From the NCBI GenBank assembly GCA_030068525.1, contig JASJOS010000012.1, forward strand, positions 62,001 to 126,000: a stretch of DNA of 64,000 nt, in the 5' to 3' direction. This stretch comes from Xanthocytophaga flava. Its GTDB lineage: Bacteria; Bacteroidota; Bacteroidia; Cytophagales; 172606-1. Position 1 is the first letter of the stretch. Every line of letters begins with the position of its first letter. Positions 25,888 through 35,957 of this stretch are shown one piece after another. Under the pieces are notes generated by a model. That model worked only from the letters and a program-made list of their open reading frames with translations, ran no database searches and had not been told where the DNA came from. Position numbers and translations under genes: made by a program.

Positions 25888-28800
25888 TTATTTAAACTTT
25901 ATGTTCAAATTTACACCATAAGTACGTGCAGTTGGAAGACTGGTTCCTTCGATACCTGCATACTGAAGATTTGCACCAAATGTTGCTTCAGGATCTATAT
26001 CAGATGCTCTTCTCATTAGATAGAACAGATTTCGTGCTACCAATGAAATATTCACCGTACGAACTAAAGGCCACTTCTCAACCAACTTTGAAGGTAAAGT
26101 ATATCCTAATGTGATTTGGCGAAGTTTAATAAAATCACCATCTACCACACTAATTTTTGTTATTTTATTTGCTACAGCTGTGTAATAATCCTGAGCAGTC
26201 GCAGTTTTTGTATTTGCAGCTCCTCCTTCTAAAACTCCAGTTGTAATACCAGTTTCACGACCTACCAATGTAGCTTTATGTAAGCCTCTGCGGTAAGCAT
26301 AATTTTCTGTAGCAGATAATATGCTGTTACCATAGTTATAATCGATCAGGAAAGCAAGGTTAAAATTGGCATAGGTAAATTCGTTATTCAAACCACCATA
26401 CAATGTAGGCAGAACTGTACCGTAGTTTTTCAGCTCTCCTTGCACTGGCAAACCATCTGAATCTACTATTATCTGACCATCGCTGTTATATTTATAATCA
26501 TATGCTCTGATTTGTGGTCCAGCTAAGCCAGGAACAAACGCAGTAATTGCATTTCCCAGTGTAGCACGGTTTTGTCCCAAAGGCCTTGCAGTATTGCCTT
26601 CGTCTGTATGAAGAATCTTGTTATGCACAGAAGTCAGGTTAAAGGACACATTCCAAGCAAATTTTTCCTTTTTAACAGGTGAGCCTGTAAGTTGTAACTC
26701 CAATCCTCTGTTTTGAGTTGAACCTGTACCTACAAAACCATCTGTATAACCACTTGAAGGGCTATAATTAGTTGGCATAATCTCGTTATGTGTCTGTTGG
26801 GTAAACCAAGCAACATCCAATCCAAAGCGACCACCAAAGAATTTCATTTCCAAACCTAGTTCAAATTCATTCTTCGTAAATGGTTTTAGTTTAGTATTCG
26901 GGAAAGTCATACTAAAGTTTCCTGTAGGAACACCATTGATAGCATTAGCTACTCCATAATAGAAGCTAGTACCATAAGCGGTGGAAGGTTCACCACTGGT
27001 GACAGCATAAGAAGCTCTGAACTTACCGAAATCTAATTTAGGTATTTTTACTAAATCCCCAAATACAAATGCTCCCGTAACAGAAGGAGTAAAGATACTA
27101 CGATTTGAACTTGGCAAAGTAGAATATGTATCGTATCGTCCAGTAGTACTTATGTTCAGGAATCCTTTGTATCCTAAATCAATGTTATAGTACGCAGATT
27201 GTACCTCAGTTTTCCAGAATTGATAATCACGGCTATAACTAGATACATTGCTCCAACTATATAAATAAGGCAATACAAATGGACCACCAGCAAGTTTAAC
27301 CCATTCGTACTGGTTACGACGAATATTACCACCAAGTAAAGCCCCAAAAGAAAAGTCAGGAGTTATGTTTTTATTGATTCCAATCAAACCATCCACATTC
27401 AACTCTGTACGTTGTGCATTAGACAACTCATCAAGGCTACCTTTTGCTTTGGTTGTATAGGCAGTTCCCCAAGGAGCTACTTTGAAAATATGATCATTTG
27501 CATTATCATAACCCACCCTAGCCTGAGCATAAATCCAATCTGCAAACTGATATTTAGCAGACATCATGGAAATCAAACGCTTACGAGTTACGTCATTGAC
27601 AAACTTACTGGTTACAAAATAAGGATTAGTAACATATGGATCATCTGTAAATTCCACTTCCCGACCTGTAATTGCATCAAATCCTGGCGCTAAGATACGC
27701 TCGTCAATATTGGTAGCAAGGAACATACCATTATTACCATTCAATGGCCCATCACTCAATATAGGTTTATTACTCACTTTCTCATCAATATAATTTGCCA
27801 TTACACTGAGACTCAGTTTAGGAGTAATATTCTGATCAACTGTTACGTTGATAGTTTTTCTGCTTAAACCACTGTTAGGTAAAATAGCCTTACTATCCAG
27901 GTTAGCAGCAGATACTCGGAATGAACCATTGTCACCACCTCTTGTAACAGATACACTATTGGTAAAGTTAGAGCCAGTTCTATAGAAATTTTTGATATTA
28001 TTCTTTTGTGCAGAATAAGCATATTGTTTACCATCAAACTGAGTAATCATAGAACCATCCAGTTTGGCACCCCAACTCATTCGAGAAGTAGCCTGCGCAT
28101 TGGCAATAGTAGTAGGCTTACTTCCATATACTCCTTGTCCATATTCATACTGAAAATCAGTATAATTCAAAGCTTTATCTGCTGAATAATTCATATTGTA
28201 TTCAACTGCAAAGTCTCCTTTTTTACCTTTCTTTGTAGTAATTAAGATTACACCATTTGAAGCTCTAGCCCCATACAACGCTGATGCAGACTGACCTTTC
28301 AATACAGTCATAGTCTCAATGTCATCAGGGTTGAGGTTTCCAAGTCCATCACCACCATCAGCACCACCCCACTCACCTGCACTACCTCTTTGTGTGTTAT
28401 CCATTGGTACACCGTTAATAACAATCAATGGGGATCCTCCAGAGTTCATACTTGGCATACCACGCATCAGAATCTTAGCAGTTCCACCTGGACCACCACT
28501 GGTTCCTTTTACGTTCACACCAGCAATCCGACCTGCCAGTGAGTTACCAACATTTGTCTCTCTGGCTTTCGTCATCAGATCTCCGTTTATAGTTGTAACT
28601 GCATAGCCAACCGTACGTGCTTCTTTTGATACACCTAGGGCTGTTACAACTACTTCTCCCAATGCTTTTACATCAGGCACCATTTGTAAATCTATTGTAG
28701 TGCGATTACCAATAGCAATTTCTTCTGTAGCATATCCAATAAATGAAAATACTAATGTACCACTACCATCCGCCTGTATAGTATAATTACCATTTGCGTC

Positions 28801-28965
28801 ACTGCTTACACCATTAGTGGTACCTTTAACTACCACACTCACACCTGGTAGTGGCTCTTTGGTATCACTTGTAATTTTTCCTTTAATCGTCTGCTGAGCC
28901 CAGACAAACTGGCAGCAGAGGAAAAAGAGAAAAATAAAACTAAAAGAGTAGGTACTTTTCTTCAT
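25888..28965 (-). CDS. SusC/RagA-family TonB-dependent outer-membrane transporter
   Basis: 1025 residues. After the signal peptide (MKKSTYSFSFIFLFFLCCQFVWAQQ) come a carboxypeptidase-regulatory-like domain (about 27-110, GKITSDTKEPLPGVSVVVKG), the plug domain (about 115-230, with GRIAGVNVKGTSGGPGG and KGQSASALYGARASNGVI) and a 22-strand barrel ending in an aromatic strand (YGVNLNIKFK). It takes up oligosaccharides with energy from TonB-ExbBD. No extra STN domain is present, so sigma/anti-sigma signalling through this receptor is unlikely. It forms a two-gene operon with susD. The upstream 700 bp probably hold its promoter. Confidence 0.96.
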   Translation of the reverse strand: MKKSTYSFSFIFLFFLCCQFVWAQQTIKGKITSDTKEPLPGVSVVVKGTTNGVSSDANGNYTIQADGSGTLVFSFIGYATEEIAIGNRTTIDLQMVPDVKALGEVVVTALGVSKEARTVGYAVTTINGDLMTKARETNVGNSLAGRIAGVNVKGTSGGPGGTAKILMRGMPSMNSGGSPLIVINGVPMDNTQRGSAGEWGGADGGDGLGNLNPDDIETMTVLKGQSASALYGARASNGVILITTKKGKKGDFAVEYNMNYSADKALNYTDFQYEYGQGVYGSKPTTIANAQATSRMSWGAKLDGSMITQFDGKQYAYSAQKNNIKNFYRTGSNFTNSVSVTRGGDNGSFRVSAANLDSKAILPNSGLSRKTINVTVDQNITPKLSLSVMANYIDEKVSNKPILSDGPLNGNNGMFLATNIDERILAPGFDAITGREVEFTDDPYVTNPYFVTSKFVNDVTRKRLISMMSAKYQFADWIYAQARVGYDNANDHIFKVAPWGTAYTTKAKGSLDELSNAQRTELNVDGLIGINKNITPDFSFGALLGGNIRRNQYEWVKLAGGPFVLPYLYSWSNVSSYSRDYQFWKTEVQSAYYNIDLGYKGFLNISTTGRYDTYSTLPSSNRSIFTPSVTGAFVFGDLVKIPKLDFGKFRASYAVTSGEPSTAYGTSFYYGVANAINGVPTGNFSMTFPNTKLKPFTKNEFELGLEMKFFGGRFGLDVAWFTQQTHNEIMPTNYSPSSGYTDGFVGTGSTQNRGLELQLTGSPVKKEKFAWNVSFNLTSVHNKILHTDEGNTARPLGQNRATLGNAITAFVPGLAGPQIRAYDYKYNSDGQIIVDSDGLPVQGELKNYGTVLPTLYGGLNNEFTYANFNLAFLIDYNYGNSILSATENYAYRRGLHKATLVGRETGITTGVLEGGAANTKTATAQDYYTAVANKITKISVVDGDFIKLRQITLGYTLPSKLVEKWPLVRTVNISLVARNLFYLMRRASDIDPEATFGANLQYAGIEGTSLPTARTYGVNLNIKFK

Positions 28966-29665
28966 AGGGCTGTTCGATTTGTGTTTAATGAAGGGATTTA
29001 AAGTAAGTAAAATAGGAAAAGGACAAATTTTGCTTCATTCTTTAATGTTTAGATTGAAAATTTTTATTCATTGATTTAACATAACTGGTACATGTAAAAG
29101 TAAGATGTTGCAAATTTTTAAAACAAATTAAATCCAATCCTAGCTAAGAATTATATCATATATAAAAAAATTACTAATACTGACAGAAATACAAAAATAA
29201 TTTTTATTTCGTATTAACAAAAAAATACAAACTAAAATTTTACAGCAAACTTTCTATGCAAAACGGAAATGCTCAAAAATGAACTTTCACCAAAAGCAGA
29301 ACATACCTAAAACTGCTAAGAAGTGAGCTCGTGATTTTTTTAACTAGATGTAAGAAAGAAGCTAGATTTGAATTATACTATTTCTACTATCTCTTACCAA
29401 AGATTTAGTACTAGAAACAGAACCATATACAAAGCAGATAGCCTAGCCCCTCGCTAAGGGATGTTATTTTATAAAACAACATGGCTATGAGAGAACAGAT
29501 TGGATATACAATATAAATCATTGTATATCAATTACAAAACTTTACTTTTAAACTTTAACTATCAAGACACATAAAATGTTTAAAGACAACAAAAGAACCT
29601 ATTTACAGATCCTGATACTATAGGTAGAAGTATACCTACTCCAGCAAATACAATCCACTATTTGC
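28966..29665. other. Long intergenic region upstream of susC
   Basis: 700 bp, very AT-rich, no gene. It separates susC from the end of the haloperoxidase gene, both on the minus strand. Two near-palindromes lie at 29461-29482 and 29503-29529 and could be regulator sites for susC. A loose -7-like TACTTTTA with a TTTG about 21 nt away occurs on the minus strand near 29095, not strong enough to call. Confidence 0.5.
29461..29529. repeat. Two neighbouring palindromes upstream of susC
   Basis: 29461-29482 is a 22-bp palindrome with one mismatched pair (centre TTTATAAA). 29503-29529 consists of perfect 10-bp arms GATATACAAT / ATTGTATATC with a 7-nt spacer. Neither has a T-run after it on both sides. 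They lie 20 bp apart, about 500 bp upstream of susC and about 140 bp downstream of the haloperoxidase gene. Confidence 0.5.
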
Positions 29666-30985
29666 CTACTGAACTAATTTACTTAAAACAAACTTTCCAA
29701 TCTTATTCCCTTGTTTTTGTCCCTCTTCAATGGAATCCCGAAAATGTATTCCGCCATATAAGCGGGAAATTCCAGCTTCAGATGATGCATGACGAAAGGA
29801 GGTGAAATTACGTGGAGGCAGACCAAAATACTCTTCAGAAGTATCGGTAAATCTAAATGAGTCTCCAATAAAATAAGAAAGTATCTCTGCACTAGCAGCA
29901 GACACCACACTATGTCCACTGGTGTACTCAGGAAATGGAGGGGTTTGCAACATAGGTCTCCATGCAGGATCTATGTATTTATTAATAGCCGTTTCAGGTC
30001 TGATACGATCACTAGTATATTTTTCTTTCCAGCAACAGATAAAAGCATCATGCAGTGTCAGCGCAACCATAGTATGTATTAAGATAGCAGAGTCCACTGG
30101 TACCTGCTTCTGTTTACAGACAATTCCAGAAATCCCCATCCAATGTCCTCCTGGTGATATTTTTTTCAATCCAATCGCCATATGTCCGGAATAGCTTACA
30201 GCAAAGGGATTACAATCCCAGAAAGCAGCAATCTGTCTTTGTTCAGATGTCATAGTTTTAGTTACATCATACACTTCCTTCATCAAGGTATAAAAAGAAC
30301 TTTGTGGCTCTTTTGAAAAGGAAGCAGGACGAGCAGGATTAAAATAATGTTTGCTGGAATCTATAAAAAAGGATCTGACTGTAGGCCAGTAAGGTTCAAC
30401 CGGAGCCATGTATTCTGGTGGTGTCGGATACCAATGTCCCTCTTCTTTATTGGGTGTATATCGTTTGTAGGTACTTAGTTTATTATATCCGTCACTTTTG
30501 GCATATGCCAGTACCTGCATAGCAACTGCCTCTGCATAGGTTTTATTGGAATTAATCTGTGTTTGGCTGAGCTTAAGTTTTTTCTGATATTTGGCGATCA
30601 ACTCTTTTTGTTTCGCTTCCAGTTGAAAACCTGAGGGCATAATGTTACGCCCTACTTCCAGCATAGCATAATTCGCACAAAAAGGCAAGTATAAATCTGC
30701 AGGCTTTGAAGGCAGTGTAAACTTTGGTTTAGTATGAAATTGCTGTGAGATATCAGGAAACGTATTATTGCTTTCAGCTACAACTTCATAAGCTCCTAAA
30801 AGCGAGTAGGCATAAAAACGACTGGCAGCAGGAGGACTTGCCACATCATGTAGCATTACTTCAGAAAGATGAAACACATTTTCTGTAAGGTCACTGATAA
30901 GCCACTCATTAGATACTTTCTTCTGTGCAGATACAAAATGAACAATACTTAAAATACAAATAATGGTGGTAATACTTTTACTCAT
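29666..30985 (-). CDS. Vanadium-dependent haloperoxidase / PAP2-type acid phosphatase, secreted
   Basis: 439 residues with a signal peptide (MSKSITTIICILSIVHFVSAQ). The C-terminal half has the vanadate/phosphate-binding motifs of the PAP2 superfamily: K and RP in KEKYTSDRIRPETAINKY, SGHSVVSAASAEIL (with the key His) and SRLYGGIHFRDSIEEG. The family uses vanadate and peroxide to halogenate organics, but many bacterial members may be phosphatases; the sequence does not decide. Its start overlaps the stop of the upstream FG-GAP gene as ATGA (30985-30982), so the two are translationally coupled. It probably acts in the periplasm or outside. Confidence 0.85.
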   Translation of the reverse strand: MSKSITTIICILSIVHFVSAQKKVSNEWLISDLTENVFHLSEVMLHDVASPPAASRFYAYSLLGAYEVVAESNNTFPDISQQFHTKPKFTLPSKPADLYLPFCANYAMLEVGRNIMPSGFQLEAKQKELIAKYQKKLKLSQTQINSNKTYAEAVAMQVLAYAKSDGYNKLSTYKRYTPNKEEGHWYPTPPEYMAPVEPYWPTVRSFFIDSSKHYFNPARPASFSKEPQSSFYTLMKEVYDVTKTMTSEQRQIAAFWDCNPFAVSYSGHMAIGLKKISPGGHWMGISGIVCKQKQVPVDSAILIHTMVALTLHDAFICCWKEKYTSDRIRPETAINKYIDPAWRPMLQTPPFPEYTSGHSVVSAASAEILSYFIGDSFRFTDTSEEYFGLPPRNFTSFRHASSEAGISRLYGGIHFRDSIEEGQKQGNKIGKFVLSKLVQ

Positions 30986-33900
30986 GGTTTACTTAATTGA
31001 TAAATTTCCACTTCTGCATTATTGATACCAACAAGGAGATAGGTTATACCACCTACTTGAATAGTCTTTGTTGCTTTAACATCTCCCTTTATGTTTAACC
31101 CTGATTGGATTTGATTGATGTATGCAAAATTTCCTTTTCCATCTCCCATAAATAATTGACCGTAGTTTGCATCAATCATTCCCAATCTAATACGAATAGC
31201 ACTTTGATTTCCAGCCAAAACAAAATCCGGATTTCCATCCCCATTGTAGTCTAGTATCTGGATAGCATATACTGGACTAAATTGAGCTTCAACAGGTAAG
31301 GAATGTTTGATCAGCTTACCATCTTTATTTTCCAGGTAGATAGTTTCCAAAGTATTTACAGACAGCGTATTAGAACTTTTGAGATCTTCAGAAGAAAAGA
31401 TGTCTGTAATCTGTGCATCAGCATAGGAAGCATAATTCGTAAATTTTCTACGCATACTGTACATTTGATCTAATAACTCATCTCTACTCACAAATGGATA
31501 GGGCTTTCCTTGTACATAGGCACTTAGAATGGGTTCTAAAGAACCATTATTGTCAAAGTCCTTATATGTGAGCGTGATGGGTTCTTTATCCGAGGCATGT
31601 AGCTGGCTATTTAAGCCAAAATTTCCAATAATCAAATCCAAATCGCCATCTTTATCAAAATCAGCGGCTGCCATTCGACTCCATATCCCACTTTCAGCAT
31701 GTGTAAAATACTGACTTGTAGCCTCTTCCAACATTTTTCCATTTTTATTACTAAATACACGAATTGGCATACACTCACCTGATAAAACCAGATCTGGCCA
31801 CTGATCTTTATCCAGATCCATCCAAACAGCGTCAGTAATCATACCTATATTCTTTAAACCTGCTAAAATAACTGATGTTTGATCGGAAAAGACGCCTCTA
31901 CCATCGTTTAATAGAATAAAACTGGAAGGAGACTGAGGATATTTTCCAGGAATAACCCGTCCCCCTACAAACAAATCCAAATCTCCATCTTTATCAAAGT
32001 CAACTGCCCGTACACAAGACTTACTCACCTTAAGCTCTGGCAAAGCATTCACAGCCCGATAAAATTTACCGCTGCCATTATTCAGATACAAACGATCTGA
32101 TAATACACTGGAGGAAGGCTCATAATCATGATACCCGCCACTGGCAATAAACAAATCCTGATCACCATCTTTATCTACATCTAAAAACATAGCATCTGCA
32201 TCTGTACTTTCAGCATCATCTTTTAACACTAACCCAGTAGACTCTGTAAATCCTCCTTTCTTTGTCTGTACATATAATTTTCCAGGGTGCTCTTTCCCTC
32301 CTCCAACATATACATCCATAAGTCCATCCCCATTCACATCAGCAGTCGCCATAACCGGACCACAGGGTGACAACATAGTCATCAATAATGGTTGACGTTT
32401 GAAATCATTTATATCATATTCTTCATGTTTATAGGGAATAAAGGATGTGACTTTTGAAAATATTGGCTTCACTGAAGAAAGTGTAGCATGTATATTGGAC
32501 TGATTTTTTTCTTCAATTACCAGTACATCATTTGTCTTTACAGCTTTTAGTAACTCTACTCTTCCTCTAGGCCACTCTATCCGAATTGAATCTACAAGCT
32601 GTGCTGCTCCTACCCCCACATGAATTACCGGACTAACCGACGACTGATACCCTCGGGTAGGCATCTGTTCAAAGTATTGCAGGTCTTTTCCTACATATAT
32701 AGATATTTTACTTCCTAGAGCCTGTGTGTTTAATCCAGTACCTTTCAGTTTTATTTTCAGGTATCGGCTTTTTGATCCATTTTCTACAGAACGGTTTCTA
32801 TAAATAGAGGCTACCTCATTCTGATTATTCACTACCAGATCCAGATCGCCATCATTATCCAGATCTGCATAGGCAGCTCCATTAGAAAAATTCTTTACAT
32901 CAAATCCCCAGTCTTCACTTTTATTTGAAAACTGAAGGTTCTGTTCATTTCTGAATATATAATTATGTAGCGGAGTAGAAGACATGGATTGAACCAATTC
33001 AAATGTATCTACCTTTTCTTTGGCTACTGCTTTTTGAAAGTAAAAATCTCCTTTATACTTCAGAAAGTCACGGTTTGTGTAGTCTCTGAAATACCCATTG
33101 GTGACAAATAAATCTTTCCAACCATCATTATCATAGTCTGCAAATAGAGGAGCCCAACTCCAGTCTGTATTGGATATGCCAGCCAGTTGCCCAATCTCAC
33201 TAAAAGTGCCGTTTCCATTATTTAGCTGCAGCATGTTTCGCATATTCTGATGATAAAATCCTTGTCGGACCATCAATCCATATTGCTCATAGTTTTCAGG
33301 TCCATACAACAATTTCTGCCGATTGTTATCCTCAGGAAGCATATCCAGCGTAAAAATATCTGGCCAGCCATCATTGTTAATATCACTCACATTAGATCCC
33401 ATAGAGAAATAGGATATATGATGAATATATTCTGTGAGTTTATCAGTAAATGTTCCGTCTCCATTATTAATATAAAGATAGTCAGGCTCTATATAGTCGT
33501 TTGACACATACATATCCAACCAACCATCTTTATTAATATCAGAAACAGCAATTCCTAAACCAAAACCTAAAGCATTCGATTTGATACCAGCAGAAAGTGT
33601 TATATCTGTAAAAACTCCATTGTCATTTCTCAACAATTTATCTCCGGCATACGGGTGAGTTGTTTTTTGAGCTTGTTCAAATTCTAACTGACGTATCACC
33701 TGTACATTTGTATTCAGTAGAAACATATCCAGATCGCCATCTTTGTCATAATCAAAAAAAGCACCTTGTGTTGAGTATCCAGGATCATCCAGTTTATAGG
33801 TTGCTGCCTTTTCTTCAAATGTCAGATCACCTTTGTTTATAAAGAGTTGATTCCTCCGCTCTTCCGGGTTCTTCTTACCTGAATAACAAACATAGATATC

Positions 33901-34305
33901 TAACAAACCATCTCCATTAATATCTATTATGGTTACCCCTGATTTCCATCCTTTTCTCCCTCCTACCTTCGCTTTGTCTGTAATATCCTTAAACTTCAGG
34001 TTTCCAAGATTCAGATACAGTTTATTCAACTGCATATTGGAGATAAAATAAATATCATCTAAGCCATCATTGTTAATGTCACCAATAGCAACTCCTCCTC
34101 CATTATAGAGGTTTTCATAAGTCAGGGCATTTTCCGTACGACTTTCAGTAATTGTGTTTTTAAATGTAATACCTGTTTCCTGTGCAGATACAGATTCAAA
34201 GAGCTTAGTGTTTTGGGCAAAACTTTGTATTACATAGCAAAGACAAAACAACAACGTAATGGGTAAGCGTTTTAGGAGAAATGCATTTGTAGTTTTTCTA
34301 ATCAT
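30982..34305 (-). CDS. FG-GAP/VCBS repeat protein with ASPIC/UnbV domain (CRTAC1 family)
   Basis: 1107 residues from ATG 34305 (MIRKTTNAFLLKRLPITLLF), where a signal peptide begins; an earlier start at 34431 lacks this. Many calcium-binding loops of the DxDxDGxxD type occur (DINGDGLLDIY, DYDKDGDLDMF, DLDNDGDLDLV and more), forming two beta-propellers. The ASPIC/UnbV domain (about 520-600, GSKISIYVGKDLQYFEQMPTRGYQSS) lies between them rather than at the end as is common. The protein is secreted, possibly a surface scaffold. The downstream haloperoxidase overlaps by 4 bp. Its role is unknown. Confidence 0.9.
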   Translation of the reverse strand: MIRKTTNAFLLKRLPITLLFCLCYVIQSFAQNTKLFESVSAQETGITFKNTITESRTENALTYENLYNGGGVAIGDINNDGLDDIYFISNMQLNKLYLNLGNLKFKDITDKAKVGGRKGWKSGVTIIDINGDGLLDIYVCYSGKKNPEERRNQLFINKGDLTFEEKAATYKLDDPGYSTQGAFFDYDKDGDLDMFLLNTNVQVIRQLEFEQAQKTTHPYAGDKLLRNDNGVFTDITLSAGIKSNALGFGLGIAVSDINKDGWLDMYVSNDYIEPDYLYINNGDGTFTDKLTEYIHHISYFSMGSNVSDINNDGWPDIFTLDMLPEDNNRQKLLYGPENYEQYGLMVRQGFYHQNMRNMLQLNNGNGTFSEIGQLAGISNTDWSWAPLFADYDNDGWKDLFVTNGYFRDYTNRDFLKYKGDFYFQKAVAKEKVDTFELVQSMSSTPLHNYIFRNEQNLQFSNKSEDWGFDVKNFSNGAAYADLDNDGDLDLVVNNQNEVASIYRNRSVENGSKSRYLKIKLKGTGLNTQALGSKISIYVGKDLQYFEQMPTRGYQSSVSPVIHVGVGAAQLVDSIRIEWPRGRVELLKAVKTNDVLVIEEKNQSNIHATLSSVKPIFSKVTSFIPYKHEEYDINDFKRQPLLMTMLSPCGPVMATADVNGDGLMDVYVGGGKEHPGKLYVQTKKGGFTESTGLVLKDDAESTDADAMFLDVDKDGDQDLFIASGGYHDYEPSSSVLSDRLYLNNGSGKFYRAVNALPELKVSKSCVRAVDFDKDGDLDLFVGGRVIPGKYPQSPSSFILLNDGRGVFSDQTSVILAGLKNIGMITDAVWMDLDKDQWPDLVLSGECMPIRVFSNKNGKMLEEATSQYFTHAESGIWSRMAAADFDKDGDLDLIIGNFGLNSQLHASDKEPITLTYKDFDNNGSLEPILSAYVQGKPYPFVSRDELLDQMYSMRRKFTNYASYADAQITDIFSSEDLKSSNTLSVNTLETIYLENKDGKLIKHSLPVEAQFSPVYAIQILDYNGDGNPDFVLAGNQSAIRIRLGMIDANYGQLFMGDGKGNFAYINQIQSGLNIKGDVKATKTIQVGGITYLLVGINNAEVEIYQLSKP

Positions 34306-34567
34306 AGGTAAGTCAGAATTCAGCTCGATCAGCTCGTATAATAGCGGTGATGTGTGTAAGTAAAATTGAGTATGGTTTATACTCTTATAGGCTTCGGAAC
34401 AGAAAGTTAAAATAAATATTTTCAAATGCATACTTTCAAATATTTATTTCTCTAGAAAGGCTATATAAAAAAATATTTTTTTATATTTGAAGCAGGAAGC
34501 CAAAACTATATTTGGCATACACCCGAAGAATTATTTTGTTTCACCATCCCTATTATTTTCTCCGCCA

Positions 34568-35842
34568 ATGCAAACAGTAGCCCCTGCACAATCAAAAACC
34601 AAGCAAAACTATGCATTGCCATTAGCTATCATTGGCGTTCTGTTTTTCTTATTCGGCTTCATCACCTGGACAAATAGTGTCCTGATTCCATACTTGAAGT
34701 TAGCTTGTGAGTTAAATACTTCTGAGTCCTATCTTGTCACATTTGCCTTTTACATCTCCTACTTTGTAATGGCCTTACCATCCGGATGGGTTTTACAGAA
34801 AACAGGTTTCAAAAAAGGAATGATTCTGGGGTTGTTAGTTATGTGTATTGGTATGCTGGTCTTTATTCCTGCTGCACTTACACGTACTTACAGTGTCTTT
34901 TTGCTAGGTCTGTTTATTGTTGGTAGCGGCCTTGCCGTCTTACAAACAGCGTCCAATCCCTATATTACAGTACTGGGTCCTATCGAAAGTGCCGCACAAC
35001 GTATCAGTATTATGGGTATCTGTAATAAGCTGGCAGGTACACTAAGCCCTCTTCTCCTGGGAAGTATCTTTATGAAAGATACAGATAAACTTGAAGCACA
35101 GATAAAAACAATGAGCGATGTAGCAAAAGCTGCACAACTGGATGAGTTAGCCCAACGTGTTATCTTACCTTATTCTATTATGGCAGCAGCATTGATTGGC
35201 TTGGCTATGATGGTTTACTTTAGCCATCTTCCAGAAGTAAATCAGGCAGACGATAATGAGTCAAAAGAAGCAGCAAATACACACTCTTCGGTATTATCAT
35301 TTCCTAATCTGGTTCTGGGATTCATTGCATTGTTCTTATATGTAGGTGTGGAAGTTATTGCAGGTGATACAATTCCCGGGTATGGACAGTTCTGGGGATA
35401 TAATCTTTCAGAAGTAAGCAAATTTGCCTCTTACACATTAAGTGGTATGGTGATTGGTTATGTAGCAGGCATAATTCTTATTCCAAAATATCTTCCTCAG
35501 ACCAAAGCATTAGTTATCTCTGCTGTGCTAGGATTAATTCTTACACTCGGAGTTTTATTTACAAAAGGAGACACATCTATTTATCTACTGGCTGGCCTAG
35601 GCTTAGCAAATGCTTTAGTATGGCCGGCAATATGGCCGTTAGCACTCAACAAATTAGGCTCTTTTACAGCATTAGGCTCTTCCATTCTGGTAATGGGTAT
35701 AGCAGGAGGAGCGCTACTCCCTCTACTTTACGGCTTACTGGCAGATAAACTCAACGCACAACAAGCCTATTGGCTTGTTATTCCCTGCTACTTGTTCATT
35801 CTTTATTATGCATTGGCAGGTCACAAGAAAAAAAGTTGGTAA
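34568..35842 (+). CDS. FHS-family sugar MFS transporter (FucP/GluP-like)
   Basis: 424 residues with 12 membrane helices. It starts at ATG 34568 (MQTVAPAQSKTKQN), 80 bp after a TTG that would give a longer, less likely form. Diagnostic parts of the fucose-hexose-proton symporter group: LFGFITWTNSVLIPYLK, AFYISYFVMALPSGWVLQKTGFKKG, and LQTASNPYITVLGP. These proteins import fucose, glucose or galactose with protons. The gene is divergent from the FG-GAP gene and has its own terminator. With GH29 in the window, fucose is a candidate substrate (inference). Confidence 0.92.
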   Translation: MQTVAPAQSKTKQNYALPLAIIGVLFFLFGFITWTNSVLIPYLKLACELNTSESYLVTFAFYISYFVMALPSGWVLQKTGFKKGMILGLLVMCIGMLVFIPAALTRTYSVFLLGLFIVGSGLAVLQTASNPYITVLGPIESAAQRISIMGICNKLAGTLSPLLLGSIFMKDTDKLEAQIKTMSDVAKAAQLDELAQRVILPYSIMAAALIGLAMMVYFSHLPEVNQADDNESKEAANTHSSVLSFPNLVLGFIALFLYVGVEVIAGDTIPGYGQFWGYNLSEVSKFASYTLSGMVIGYVAGIILIPKYLPQTKALVISAVLGLILTLGVLFTKGDTSIYLLAGLGLANALVWPAIWPLALNKLGSFTALGSSILVMGIAGGALLPLLYGLLADKLNAQQAYWLVIPCYLFILYYALAGHKKKSW

Positions 35843-35860
35843 TTAAAAATGGAACCAATC

Positions 35861-35895
35861 AAAAAGGTGTAGGTAATTTACCTGCACCTTTTTTT
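35861..35895 (+). terminator. Terminator of the sugar transporter gene
   Basis: Arms 35861-35876 and 35878-35893 pair over nearly all positions (one G-T pair), with a short loop, followed by T to 35895. Located 18 bp after the stop. Confidence 0.85.
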
Positions 35896-35922
35896 ATTTC
35901 TGATATTCTAATCAGAAATAAA

Positions 35923-35949
35923 AATGCCCCTGATAAAATCAGAGGCATT
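35923..35949 (-). terminator. Terminator of aroA
   Basis: Arms 35923-35933 and 35939-35949 pair with one G-T pair around a 5-nt loop; on the minus strand a T-rich tail follows (TTTTTATTTC). It lies 8 bp after the aroA stop. Confidence 0.8.
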
Positions 35950-35957
35950 GAAAAGAC

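Noticed and set aside
28319..28606. Open frame of 95 codons antisense to susC, Pro/Ser-rich
   Set aside because: It mirrors conserved Gly- and Ser-rich coding sequence of the SusC plug domain; a shadow of the real gene.
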